From: JAAYUH01 sp964640995
Lineage (GTDB): Bacteria > Caldisericota > Caldisericia > B22-G15
Assembly: GCA_964640995.1 (NCBI GenBank)
Contig: CAZXJJ010000001.1
Span: forward strand, 62,001-126,000
Direction: 5' to 3'
DNA: 64,000 bases
The notes beneath the pieces were generated by a model. It searched no databases and was not told the origin of the DNA. It saw nothing but the letters and a program-made list of their open reading frames with translations. The translations under genes were made by a program, and so were the position numbers. Below, one piece after another: positions 8,289 through 17,293 of the stretch (within the stretch, counting starts at the first letter, position 1; every line of letters starts with the position of its first letter).

Positions 8289-9312
8289 GAATTTTAGGTT
8301 AATAATAGATAGGATTTTTGATCCTAGAAAACATTATGCTCTTGAAGAAGCAATGATGAGGTTAATGGATGAAAATGAAAAATACCCAAATACATTAAGG
8401 TTAAGAAGGGTTAAAAGGGACACTCCTATTGGTTTTTTAGAGAATCCATATGATAGAGTAAATTTAGATTTGCTTTAAAAAATAAAGTAAAAATTATGAG
8501 AAGACATAATCTAGGGGGGACAGTTTATCAAGATTTAGGAAGTTATATGTTTACATGTTTAATATAGAAATGGAAGATTTCTATCTAATTTATGTGAAGA
8601 AGAAACTTACAGGGAATTTGGAGATTTAATGATTTTATATTTAAAAAAATTTGGAATAGAAGACAAAAGAAGAGGATTAAATGATGTTGTAGTAAAATAT
8701 AGAAAATTTTTTGGTTCATCTTTTACTAAAATTGGTGATTCAATATCTTTCACTGGAACAATTCTTGTTGATATGGATTTAGAATTTTTGTCAAAAGTAT
8801 TAAAATTCATTGAACTAAAATTTTCAGATAAAAAGTTTTCTAATTTAAAATATGCATTAACAACTATTTCAATTGAATTAGATAGAAAAGTAAAAATAAA
8901 TGAAGCATTTGATAAATTTATTTAAACATTTAAAGAGAAATTTAATGTTGAGATTTATAAAGGAAAAATTTATAAAGAAGAAAAAATTTTAATGAAAAAA
9001 CTTTATGATGAGGAATATAAAAAGAAAGAGTGGACTTTTGGATTTAAAAAAGATTATGAAGAAATTTGCACTAAGAAAATAAAAAGTGGATTAATAATTT
9101 TAAGAGGAAAATTTAAAGAAAAAATTGAAGAAATAAAAATTTATGGGGATTTTTAAATTTCGGATATAAACAAAATTAAGTATTTAGAAAATAATTGAAA
9201 TGGAAAAAATTATGATGATGCAATTATTTTCATAAAAGAATTTGATATAAATTTAGATGTAAAAGAGGGCTTAAATAAAATTATTAGAGGAAATAAAAAA
9301 AGGGGGCAGTAA
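8281..9312 (+). pseudogene. lplA: Decayed lipoate-protein ligase A
   Basis: The N-terminal part (FRLIIDRIFDPRKHYALEE, then NTLRLRRV and FLENPYDRVNLD) and the continuation MRRHNLGGTVYQDLG in another frame are typical of the LplA catalytic domain, including the RRxxGGGxVxxD-like region. The accessory domain follows (KEKFNVEIYKGKIY, GLIILRGKFKEKIEEIKIYGDF). Damage includes a lost T near 8469 that shifts the frame, a TAG after FTCLI, a further shift near 8570, and stops at DKFI (TAA), YGDF (TAA) and LENN (TGA). An intact lplA would attach lipoate to GcvH or 2-oxoacid dehydrogenases. Its ATG overlaps the DUF5714 stop, so the three decayed genes were one operon. Confidence 0.8.
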
Positions 9313-9320
9313 AGCCCCCA
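9294..9320 (-). terminator. Terminator for the GNAT-like gene
   Basis: On the minus strand a GGGGGC/GCCCCC hairpin with loop TTTACT is followed by seven T. It lies 19 bases beyond the minus-strand stop codon at 9339. Confidence 0.8.
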
Positions 9321-9338
9321 TTGAGTTAAACAATTAAA

Positions 9339-10073
9339 TTATATATCTAGTTTATCTGGAACAATAAGTTTTTCGTTTCTTTTGATTAAATCTTCTGGCG
9401 CTTCTTTAAAGAATCCTCTCATTACCTGTTGGAGATAGTTATCTCTAATCTCTTCTTCCCACATTTTCTTTGTTAAGTAGTAAATTTTTGCTCCACCTAA
9501 CTCATGTTGATAATCTGGCCATGGGTATGTTGGAAGAGCCATCCTAAGTCCACCCAAAACCCATCCATTATAACTTTCAAATGTTGCCCAGAATTCCTGT
9601 TGATTACAGATCTCAAATGCATACCATGCTTTTGCATAAAATAGAACTGCACCAGCATTAATTTGTCTTTCAAATGTCATTGTATGAAGTGAAATATTTA
9701 TATCTTCATTCATTAATCTTCCGTTTGCAATTCCAAGTAGTTTTCCTTCATGAAGTCCCACGAAGAAATATTCATCTTTCATTCTTTTTCTTTTTATAGC
9801 AAGCAATTCTGCAAAAACTCTCGCTCCAACAATATCATAAAAATCATACTCAGCATCAAGTGTAAGTTTTAAGAAATTTAAAACTGGATCAATCTCCTCT
9901 TCTTTAATTGGTCTTATTAAAACTTCAAAAGTATTTCCCTCTTTATTCTTAATCTCTGTATAATATGGTTTCATTTGTGGTATATTAATTGGTGCTTGTA
10001 ACATTCCCTCAAGCCACTCAGCGTCAAATGTGTACTCAGCTTTTCTTAATTTTGTTGGGACCTGCTTTTTCAT
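9339..10073 (-). CDS. GNAT-like protein of unknown role
   Basis: A 244-residue soluble protein. The segment from about residue 50 (FEVLIRPIKEEEIDPVLNFL) through FFVGLHEGKLLGIANGRL has the strand-helix order of a GNAT acetyltransferase, and the later SLHTMTFERQINAGAVLFYAKAWYAFEIC could be the cofactor-side helix, but a clear RxxGxG/A acetyl-CoA loop is not visible. I therefore call the fold only tentatively and give no substrate. An AAGGAGG site precedes the ATG. It diverges from the aminotransferase gene at 10295 and has its own terminator. Confidence 0.5.
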   Translation of the reverse strand: MKKQVPTKLRKAEYTFDAEWLEGMLQAPINIPQMKPYYTEIKNKEGNTFEVLIRPIKEEEIDPVLNFLKLTLDAEYDFYDIVGARVFAELLAIKRKRMKDEYFFVGLHEGKLLGIANGRLMNEDINISLHTMTFERQINAGAVLFYAKAWYAFEICNQQEFWATFESYNGWVLGGLRMALPTYPWPDYQHELGGAKIYYLTKKMWEEEIRDNYLQQVMRGFFKEAPEDLIKRNEKLIVPDKLDI

Positions 10074-10218
10074 ATGTTCCTCCTTTTATCTTTATGATTA
10101 ATAAGTAACAATAGAATTTTAACATCATGGAAATTTAAGTCAATAAATTTAATATAAAATATATCACTAAAAATTTTTATAGGTGAAGAAATAAAGATTA
10201 TAAGAGAAATTTTAGCTC

Positions 10219-10247
10219 TTGACAAATTCTCATTAATTGGTTAAAAT
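10219..10247 (+). promoter_or_regulatory. Sigma-70-type promoter for the aminotransferase gene
   Basis: TTGACA at 10219-10224, a 17-base spacer, and TAAAAT at 10242-10247. Transcription would start near 10254 and give a leader of about 40 bases with an AAGGAAGGTGA ribosome site before the ATG at 10295. The rest of the 10074-10294 divergent gap shows nothing else that I can name. Confidence 0.75.
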
Positions 10248-10294
10248 TTTATAGGCACTAAAGTATTATTATATCTTTGAAAGGAAGGTGACCT

Positions 10295-11524
10295 ATGGGG
10301 GTAACACCTAACGAGATTGGTATTGAGTGGGAGAGGGTTTATGCAACAAGAGCAAAGGGAATGAGGGCATCAGAGATAAGGGAACTTCTCAAAGTTGCAA
10401 AGCAACCAGGAGTAATTTCTTTTGCAGGAGGTTTCCCAGATCCAACAATTTTTCCAGCAGATGAAATAAATGAGGTAACTGATTTTGTATTAAAGAATTA
10501 TGGAAAAGATGCTTTACAATATGGAGTGACTGAAGGGTTAAAAGATTTGAGAGAGACCCTTGTTTCAAGAATGAAAAATGAAGGGGTAGATATTGGTATA
10601 GATAATTTAATTATAACAACTGCATCACAACAGGGTTTGGATTTAATAGCAAAAATATTTATTGATCCTGGCGATACAGTTATAGTTGAATCTCCTTCAT
10701 ATCTTGGGGCGCTTCAAGCATTCAATGCATTTGAAGCACAATATGTTGATATAAGAATAAATAAAGATGGTATGGATACCGATTTATTAGAAGAAACTTT
10801 AAAGGACCTCATTTTCAAAAAAAGGATTAAACCAAAATTTGTCTATACTGTACCAAATTTTCATAATCCAACTGGAGTTACATTATCATATGAAAGAAGA
10901 AAAAGATTAATTGAAATTTCAGAGAAATATCAAATACCTATTGTTGAAGATGATCCCTATGGAGAGGTAAGATTTGAAGGAGAGTCCGTTCCTCCATTAA
11001 TTTCGATGAACAGAACACATGTCATAACTTTAAGGACATTTTCAAAAATTTTATCACCTGGATTAAGATTGGGATGGATTGTTGGAGATCCAGAAGTTAT
11101 TAGAAAAATTGTTATTGCAAAACAGGCTGCTGATTTATGTTCGCCTTCAATAACTCAATATATAGTTAATGAATTTTTAAGAAGAGGTTATTTAGAGCCA
11201 TATATAGAAAAGGTAAAAGTTGAATACAAAAAGAAAAGAGACAAAATGATTGAAAGTATGGAGAAATATTTTCCAGAGGAAGTAAAATTTACAAGACCAG
11301 AAGGTGGACTTTTTGTTTGGGTTACATGTCCAAAATCAATTAACACTGAGGAACTCTTTTATGAAGCAATTGAGGAAAAAGTTGCTTATGTTATAGGAGT
11401 ATCATTTTATGCTCATAGAGACATACATAATTGTATGAGAATTAACTTCTCCCTACCAACACTCGAACAGATTGAAGAAGGTATAAAAAGATTGGGTGAT
11501 TTACTTAAAAGAAAGTTAAGTTAA
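10295..11524 (+). CDS. PLP-dependent aminotransferase (class I fold, 2-aminoadipate/aromatic type)
   Basis: A 409-residue fold-type I aminotransferase of the group containing LysN/2-aminoadipate transaminases and MocR-like enzymes without the DNA-binding domain. Visible are YGVTEGLKDLRE, TTASQQGLDLIAKIF, VPNFHNPTGVTLS, the DDPYGEVRF Asp/Tyr cofactor contacts, TFSKILSPGLRLGWI with the Schiff-base Lys, and a C-terminal RINFS Arg that binds the substrate carboxylate. It moves amino groups between amino acids and 2-oxoacids, probably in amino acid fermentation. It stands alone between its own promoter and terminator. Exact substrate is open. Confidence 0.9.
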   Translation: MGVTPNEIGIEWERVYATRAKGMRASEIRELLKVAKQPGVISFAGGFPDPTIFPADEINEVTDFVLKNYGKDALQYGVTEGLKDLRETLVSRMKNEGVDIGIDNLIITTASQQGLDLIAKIFIDPGDTVIVESPSYLGALQAFNAFEAQYVDIRINKDGMDTDLLEETLKDLIFKKRIKPKFVYTVPNFHNPTGVTLSYERRKRLIEISEKYQIPIVEDDPYGEVRFEGESVPPLISMNRTHVITLRTFSKILSPGLRLGWIVGDPEVIRKIVIAKQAADLCSPSITQYIVNEFLRRGYLEPYIEKVKVEYKKKRDKMIESMEKYFPEEVKFTRPEGGLFVWVTCPKSINTEELFYEAIEEKVAYVIGVSFYAHRDIHNCMRINFSLPTLEQIEEGIKRLGDLLKRKLS

Positions 11525-11540
11525 TAATTTTTGTTTTAGC

Positions 11541-11569
11541 AAGGGAGGATTAACCCCTCCCTTTTTTAT
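11541..11569 (+). terminator. Terminator after the aminotransferase gene
   Basis: AAGGGAGG / CCTCCCTT hairpin with an ATTAACC-type loop, followed by six T. Confidence 0.85.
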
Positions 11570-11600
11570 TTTTCATTAAAAAAATTTTTATAATATTACT

Positions 11601-13025
11601 ATGATCAAAAAAGTTTTATTGATGAATCCGCCTATTGGAAAATTTCAGAGAGGAGAAGATAGATGTCAAGCAGATGTTGATAGTGGAAGTGCTATATCTT
11701 TAAGACCACCAAATAATCTTCTTTATCTTGCTTCAATTTTAAGAACATTCAATAAAGAGGTCATAGTTAGAGATTATCCTGTTGAAAAAGATAAAAATTT
11801 TGAAAAAGACCTTAAAGAATTTAAACCTCAAATTGTAATTATGAGTATAACAACAGGAACTATTGAGAAAGATTTAGAAATTTTTAAATTTGTCAAAGAA
11901 TTCGATGAAAATATAATCACAATTGCAGAGGGTGCTCATTTTATAACTGCACCAATATCTTCTTTTAATAAATATATTTATAAATATTTAGATTTTGCTT
12001 TTTATGGTGAAAGTGAATATGTTTTAAAAAATTTTATAGAAGTTTATGAAAAAGATAAGAATTTAGAAAAAGTTAAGGGGCTTATTTATAAAAAAAATGG
12101 AACATGGATAAAAAATGAAGAACCTCCTTTTATAGAAGATCTTGATTCTCTTCCATTTCCTGCAAGAGACCTTATTAGAAATGAACTATATAAAAATCCT
12201 GACACAGATAAACCAATAGCAACAATACAAACTTCCCGAGGTTGTCCTGGAAGTTGTATATATTGTCTTGCGCCAATTGTTTCTGGAAAGTTTGTGAGAA
12301 AGAGAAGTCCAAAAAATATAGTTGATGAAATTGAAGAGTGTGTAAAAAAATATAATATTGACAATTTCTTTTTAAGAGCAGACACATTTACAATTGATAA
12401 AGATTGGGTAATTGATATTTCAAAAGAGATTTTAGGAAGAAATTTAAAGATCAAATGGGTTGCAAATTCAAGAACAAAACCAATTGATAAAGAGATGTTA
12501 ATTTGGATGAAAAAGGCAGGTTGTTATCTAATTGCATTTGGTCTTGAATCTGGAAGTGAAAAAAGTTTGAAACTCATGAAAAAAGGAATAAGCACTCAGG
12601 ATAATTTAAACGCTGTTAAGCTTGCGAAAGAATTAGGTTTTAAAGTTTATTCATTTTTTATAATTGGATTTCCATGGGAGACTGAGGAAGATATAATTGA
12701 AACGATTAACTTTTCTTTAAAAGTTCCATCCGATTTTGTTGAATTTCACATAGCAACTCCATATTATGGTACAGAACTATACAATATTATGAAAGAAGAA
12801 AATTTACTTAAAGAAGACATTGAAGGTCATAACTACTTCTCAAATCCAATAGGAGGTACAAAATTTATTTCAAAAGAAAAACTTCTCTCTTTAAGAAAAA
12901 AAGCACTTTTAAAATTTTATTTAAGACCAAACTATATTTTTAAAAAACTTATAAAACAAAATCCCAGAACACTCAAAAACTATCTTTTTTATGGATTTAA
13001 ATTAATTAAAAACTCTTTATCTTAA
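11601..13025 (+). CDS. B12-binding-domain radical SAM protein
   Basis: A 474-residue protein with an N-terminal cobalamin-binding fold (about residues 1-140; NPPIGKFQRGEDR and later AEGAHFIT) and a radical SAM domain beginning near residue 205 with CPGSCIYC (CxxxCxxC). LESGSEKSLKLMKKG and GFPWETEEDI are further class motifs. This class covers methylation or ring chemistry of lipids, hopanoids and antibiotics; the substrate cannot be told. The ATG follows a TATAAT box (11589-11594) by six bases with no Shine-Dalgarno site, so a leaderless mRNA is likely. The stop overlaps the hutU stop on the other strand by four bases. Confidence 0.88.
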   Translation: MIKKVLLMNPPIGKFQRGEDRCQADVDSGSAISLRPPNNLLYLASILRTFNKEVIVRDYPVEKDKNFEKDLKEFKPQIVIMSITTGTIEKDLEIFKFVKEFDENIITIAEGAHFITAPISSFNKYIYKYLDFAFYGESEYVLKNFIEVYEKDKNLEKVKGLIYKKNGTWIKNEEPPFIEDLDSLPFPARDLIRNELYKNPDTDKPIATIQTSRGCPGSCIYCLAPIVSGKFVRKRSPKNIVDEIEECVKKYNIDNFFLRADTFTIDKDWVIDISKEILGRNLKIKWVANSRTKPIDKEMLIWMKKAGCYLIAFGLESGSEKSLKLMKKGISTQDNLNAVKLAKELGFKVYSFFIIGFPWETEEDIIETINFSLKVPSDFVEFHIATPYYGTELYNIMKEENLLKEDIEGHNYFSNPIGGTKFISKEKLLSLRKKALLKFYLRPNYIFKKLIKQNPRTLKNYLFYGFKLIKNSLS

Positions 13026-14677
13026 TCAATACTTGGTAATTTTATACCTTTTTCTTTTGCAAATTTTATTGCTTCATCATATCCTGCATCAGCATGTCTT
13101 ACAACTCCAATTCCAGGATCACAATTTAAAACAAGTTTAAGTTTTTTATCTGAAAGTTCTGTTCCATCTGCAACAATTACCATACCTGCATGAATTGAAT
13201 AACCAATTCCAACTCCTCCTCCATGATGAATTGAAACCCAAGTTGCACCAGAAACAGCATTAAGAAGCCCATTTAAGATTGGCCAGTCAGCAATTGCATC
13301 AGAACCATCTTTCATTCCTTCTGTTTCTCTGTTAGGAGATGCAACAGAGCCAGTATCAAGGTGATCTCTTCCAATAACAATTGGAGCTGAAATTTTACCT
13401 TTTCTCACAAGATCATTTATAATTAAGCCAAATTTCTCTCTTTCTCCATATCCAAGCCAACAGATTCTTGCAGGAAGACCTTGAAATTTTACTCTTTCTC
13501 TTGCCATTTTTATCCATCTTACAAGATGTTCATCATAACTAAACTCTTTTATTACTGTCTCATCTGTAATATATATATCATTTGGGTCTCCAGATAGTGC
13601 AACCCACCTGAAAGGACCTTTTCCAACAAAAAAAAGTGGTCTTATATATGCTTGAATAAATCCTGGAAATGAATATGCTTCTTTGAACCCTGCTTTTAAA
13701 GCTTGGCCTCTAATATTATTTCCATAATCAAAAACAACTGCTCCTCTTTTTTGAAATTCAACCATTGCATTTACATGTTCAAAAATTGATTCATAAGAAA
13801 GTTTTATATATTCTTCTGGTTTCTCTTTTCTTAATTTAAGTGCTTCTTCATAATCAATTTGATATGGGACATAACCATTCAGTTCATCATGTGCAGATGT
13901 TTGATCTGTTACAATATCAGGTATTATATCTCTTTTTAAAAGTTCTTTGTAAAGAGTTACAGCATTTATTAAAACACCAATTGATCTTGGAATTTCTTTC
14001 TCTTTCGCCTCTTCCATTAATTTTATTGCTTCATCTATTGAGTTTGTATAATATTCAAGATAATTTGTTTTTATTCTTCTTTCAATTCTATTTTTATCAA
14101 CTTCTGCAATTATACAAACTCCCTCATTCATTGTTATTGCAAGAGGTTGTGCTCCACCCATTCCTCCAAGACCTGCAGACAAAACAAATTTTCCCTTTAG
14201 AGAACCATTAAAGTGTTTATTTGCAACTTGTGCAAATGTTTCATAGGTTCCCTGTAAAATTCCCTGAGTTCCAATATAGATCCAACTACCTGCTGTCATT
14301 TGACCATACATAGTAAGACCCATTGCTTCAAGTTTTCTAAATTCATCCCAAGTTGCCCATTTGGGAACCAACATCGCATTTGAAATAAGAACTCTTGGAG
14401 CAAATTCATGAGTTTTAAAAATTCCAACTGGTTTTCCAGATTGAATTAAAAGAGTTTCATCATTTTCAAGTGTTTTTAATGCCTTAACAATATTCCAAAA
14501 AGCTTCCCAATTTCTTGCTGCTTTTCCTGTTCCACCATAAACAATTAGTTCTTCTGGTTTTTCAGCAACATCTGGATCAAGATTGTTCATTAACATTCTT
14601 AATGCAGCCTCTTGCCCCCAACCTTTTGTATTTAATTCCTTTCCTCTTGGCGCTCTTATCTCTTTATATTCATACAT
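13022..14677 (-). CDS. hutU: Urocanate hydratase
   Basis: A 551-residue urocanase close to the usual 555. It adds water to urocanate in histidine breakdown, using tightly bound NAD+. Visible: YGGTGKAARNWEAFW near the N-terminus, AGLGGMGGAQPLA for NAD binding, the catalytic-type Cys406 in GLPARICWLGYGER, and the DHLDTGSVASPNRETEGMKDGSDAI signature. It is the last gene of a minus-strand run from cdaA and has an AAAGGAGG site. No other hut enzyme gene is nearby; a hutP-like regulator is found 24 kb away at 38393. Confidence 0.97.
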   Translation of the reverse strand: MYEYKEIRAPRGKELNTKGWGQEAALRMLMNNLDPDVAEKPEELIVYGGTGKAARNWEAFWNIVKALKTLENDETLLIQSGKPVGIFKTHEFAPRVLISNAMLVPKWATWDEFRKLEAMGLTMYGQMTAGSWIYIGTQGILQGTYETFAQVANKHFNGSLKGKFVLSAGLGGMGGAQPLAITMNEGVCIIAEVDKNRIERRIKTNYLEYYTNSIDEAIKLMEEAKEKEIPRSIGVLINAVTLYKELLKRDIIPDIVTDQTSAHDELNGYVPYQIDYEEALKLRKEKPEEYIKLSYESIFEHVNAMVEFQKRGAVVFDYGNNIRGQALKAGFKEAYSFPGFIQAYIRPLFFVGKGPFRWVALSGDPNDIYITDETVIKEFSYDEHLVRWIKMARERVKFQGLPARICWLGYGEREKFGLIINDLVRKGKISAPIVIGRDHLDTGSVASPNRETEGMKDGSDAIADWPILNGLLNAVSGATWVSIHHGGGVGIGYSIHAGMVIVADGTELSDKKLKLVLNCDPGIGVVRHADAGYDEAIKFAKEKGIKLPSID

Positions 14678-14693
14678 AAAGGCTTACCTCCTT

Positions 14694-15035
14694 TTATAAA
14701 AAGGAGATCAATTCTTTTGATGCATTTTTTATTGATAATCTGATAAGTCCCAAATTTATATCTTTTCTTGTTAGAAGTGAAAGAAAAACCTCTTCTACTC
14801 TTTTTATAAATAAATTTCCATTATCTGCCTCAAGCATTGCAATTTCTAGGTCTCCAAGATTTGTTGTTGAAAGAATTGACCTTGAGTTTCTGAAAACAGA
14901 GGCACATAATCCTGATATTGCTTCTGGGTCAATATTTGAATCAACTAAGCTATTTATAAGAAGCCCATCTGCTTCAACAATCATTACTCCAATAACTCCT
15001 GGTATAGATTTTAATCTTCTTAAAATCTCCTCCAT
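14694..15035 (-). CDS. Roadblock/LC7-domain protein
   Basis: A 113-residue protein filling one roadblock/LC7 domain (RLKSIPGVIGVMIVEADGLLINS, then a middle helix and the LEIAMLEADNGNLFIKRV strands). Bacterial members act with small Ras-like GTPases (MglB-MglA type) or as dimeric scaffolds. No GTPase gene lies beside it. It sits 17 bases after the C25 protease gene and 16 bases before hutU, within one transcript. Role unknown. Confidence 0.8.
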   Translation of the reverse strand: MEEILRRLKSIPGVIGVMIVEADGLLINSLVDSNIDPEAISGLCASVFRNSRSILSTTNLGDLEIAMLEADNGNLFIKRVEEVFLSLLTRKDINLGLIRLSIKNASKELISFL

Positions 15036-15052
15036 TTTACCTCCTCAAAATA

Positions 15053-17293
15053 TTAAAAATTTTTTCCAAAATTTATAGAAAATTCAATTAAATCTAAACC
15101 ATCTACTCTTCCATCCATTGTGAAATCACAGTAATCTTTGTAATCAATGTCACCAAATCGAGACCCGAATGATTTTGAAAATTCTATTAAGTCAACTCCA
15201 TCAACTTTTCCATCATCATTTAAATCATATCTTGAATAGTTCTTTTTTAAAACAAAAATTTTATTAGATTCAATTAAATCATATGAAATTTTATCATCAA
15301 CTACAATACCTCTTAAAAATATTTTTGTTTCTACCGGGCTTTTTCCAAAAAAAATCATTGAGAAAAGTTCTTTATCTAAAATTTTATCTATTTTAAACAT
15401 TATTCTATTTTCATCAATTATTGAATAGTTAAATGAATTTTTGCTCTCAATTTTTAAAAGTTTAATATAATCTTTATCAAATTCAATTAAACCTTTAATT
15501 GTATTAAAATTGTCACTTATTTTAAAATCAATTTTAAATATTTGATTCTCCTTTGCAATTGCACTATTTGATTTTATTATTTGATTTTGAGTTTTTAAAT
15601 TAATCTCAGGAGTGCCAACAATATTAAAAATGTAAATATTAGCAAAACTTTCCTCAATTTGACTTTTACTAATAAATTTTTCAAAATATACCTCTTTTGC
15701 TTTAGATAAAGAATAAGAAACCGAATTTTCATCTTTTAAATAATCTGAAAAAGTATACATTAAACTTTGAAGCCAACCACCATTAAAACCACTCCATCCT
15801 ATTCCGTAATAAGCAGTATCAGTTGCTGCAATTACTGAAACAGCATAATCTTTTATAAAAGAAAATGCTAGAGAGTTTTCTACACCTCTCATATTGTCAC
15901 AAGAACCCATAAAAACAATGGAGGGATAATCTTTGTTAAAAGAGATTAGTGAATCAATATCGACAAATTTAATTTCCCTTCCTTCTTTATCATTATAAAT
16001 TCCATTTTTATTTAAATCTTCTAACCAAACTTTTCTAAAAGTTGAATTGATATATCCATGGCCTTGCCACAATATTAAACCAGGTTTTAGTTCATTTTGA
16101 TATATTATAAAATTTTCATAATTCAAGGGAATATTTGATGCTTCAGACTTTTTGACTCCTTCTCTTTCTGCAAGGAGAATTGAAGAAAAACCATTCTTTT
16201 TAAAGGTTTCTTCAAAAATAATTTTTAAAGACTCTGCTCCATCTGTAAAAGGGAGCAGGGTTGTTTCAAAATTCCATATTGCACCACTCAAAAGAACACT
16301 TTTTTTATTCTCTAATCTTTCATAAGTAAGAGTTCTTTCAAGAACACTTTTTATAAAGCTTTTATCACTTGATGGAATTCTTCCAACAAAAATTTCTGAA
16401 TAAAAATCGATTTTATCATCGAAAGGTTCTCCCGATTTTCCATCTTTATCTAAATCGATTTCACTTGTAAGTTCTCCATAAAAAAAATCAGTTAAAACAA
16501 AATTATTTTTATATGGATAAACTTTAAAATATGGAATTTCATTGCTTCCCCCAAGAAGCAAAAGATATTTTATATTAAGTTTTTTGTAATTATCTTTTAA
16601 ATAATTTCTTATATTTGTCCTTAAGTCACCTCCTGAAAAATCTTCAAGAGGCTTAAACAAAACATTAAATCCATCTTCAATTCTTTTATTAATAAAAAAA
16701 CTAACTGTATCTTTTAAATCGCCTTTTCCAATGATAATATATGTTTCAGTTTGTGAGACATTTTTATTTGATAAAGTTATATAATTTCTTTTAAATTTTA
16801 TTTTTATATCAAAACTCTTTAAAATTATAGTTTCACTTGTTATTTTGTTGTATATAAAAGGGTAAAATTTAAATAGTAAAAAATTATCATAACCCTTTTT
16901 AAAATTACCAACAAAACTTATATTTTCTAATTGTAATGTGTGGAATATATCTTTATAAATAATTTCTCCAATTTCTCCACCATATTTTATTTGAGGTTCA
17001 AATCTTAAATCGGTTTTTCTAATATCTTTATATTTAATCTCAAAGTCGTAAAATTCTAAATCAGTCTCATAAAAGATTTTTAGATTTTTATAAAAATAAC
17101 CAGTTAAATCTTTTTCATAATTTCCTTTAATTTCAATGATAAAATTATCTTTAGAAATTATTTCAAAATTTTCATTGAAAGAGTATATCTTTTCAATTTC
17201 ATGAGAAGAAATTATCTTTGGATAAAATAAAAGAAAGAAAAGAAGGATTATAAAAATTTTATTCTTTAACAAGTTTATGGAACTCCTCTTCAT
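15053..17293 (-). CDS. Secreted C25 (gingipain-type) cysteine protease with C-terminal dockerin-like module
   Basis: A 746-residue exported protein. Residues about 8-32 form a signal peptide (IFIILLFFLLFYPKII). The middle carries a caspase-fold C25 peptidase domain: YIIIGKGDLKD and YLLLGGSNEIPYF strands, His412 in WQGHGYINS and Cys465 in FMGSCDNMRG, the expected dyad. The last 60 residues hold two calcium-loop repeats, DLNDDGKVDGVDLIEFSKSF and DFTMDGRVDGLDLIEFS, as in type I dockerins. It likely degrades external protein for this amino-acid fermenter. The start overlaps the end of ligA by 35 bases. Confidence 0.85.
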   Translation of the reverse strand: MKRSSINLLKNKIFIILLFFLLFYPKIISSHEIEKIYSFNENFEIISKDNFIIEIKGNYEKDLTGYFYKNLKIFYETDLEFYDFEIKYKDIRKTDLRFEPQIKYGGEIGEIIYKDIFHTLQLENISFVGNFKKGYDNFLLFKFYPFIYNKITSETIILKSFDIKIKFKRNYITLSNKNVSQTETYIIIGKGDLKDTVSFFINKRIEDGFNVLFKPLEDFSGGDLRTNIRNYLKDNYKKLNIKYLLLLGGSNEIPYFKVYPYKNNFVLTDFFYGELTSEIDLDKDGKSGEPFDDKIDFYSEIFVGRIPSSDKSFIKSVLERTLTYERLENKKSVLLSGAIWNFETTLLPFTDGAESLKIIFEETFKKNGFSSILLAEREGVKKSEASNIPLNYENFIIYQNELKPGLILWQGHGYINSTFRKVWLEDLNKNGIYNDKEGREIKFVDIDSLISFNKDYPSIVFMGSCDNMRGVENSLAFSFIKDYAVSVIAATDTAYYGIGWSGFNGGWLQSLMYTFSDYLKDENSVSYSLSKAKEVYFEKFISKSQIEESFANIYIFNIVGTPEINLKTQNQIIKSNSAIAKENQIFKIDFKISDNFNTIKGLIEFDKDYIKLLKIESKNSFNYSIIDENRIMFKIDKILDKELFSMIFFGKSPVETKIFLRGIVVDDKISYDLIESNKIFVLKKNYSRYDLNDDGKVDGVDLIEFSKSFGSRFGDIDYKDYCDFTMDGRVDGLDLIEFSINFGKNF

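Noticed and set aside
7287..9312. Stop codon TGA read as glycine (as in Gracilibacteria) or as selenocysteine in the broken genes
   Set aside because: Several TGA codons stand where Gly seems expected, but TAA and TAG also interrupt the same genes, frameshifts are common, and the intact neighbours use TGA or TAA only as ends. Decay explains all of it.
13840..14211. Open frame of 123 codons opposite to hutU, and similar long frames opposite to AlaX (23462-23797), the mutase (54881-55321) and IleRS
   Set aside because: They are antisense shadows in AT-rich DNA, with odd Leu/Phe-rich composition, no ribosome sites and no family resemblance, and they overlap strongly conserved genes.
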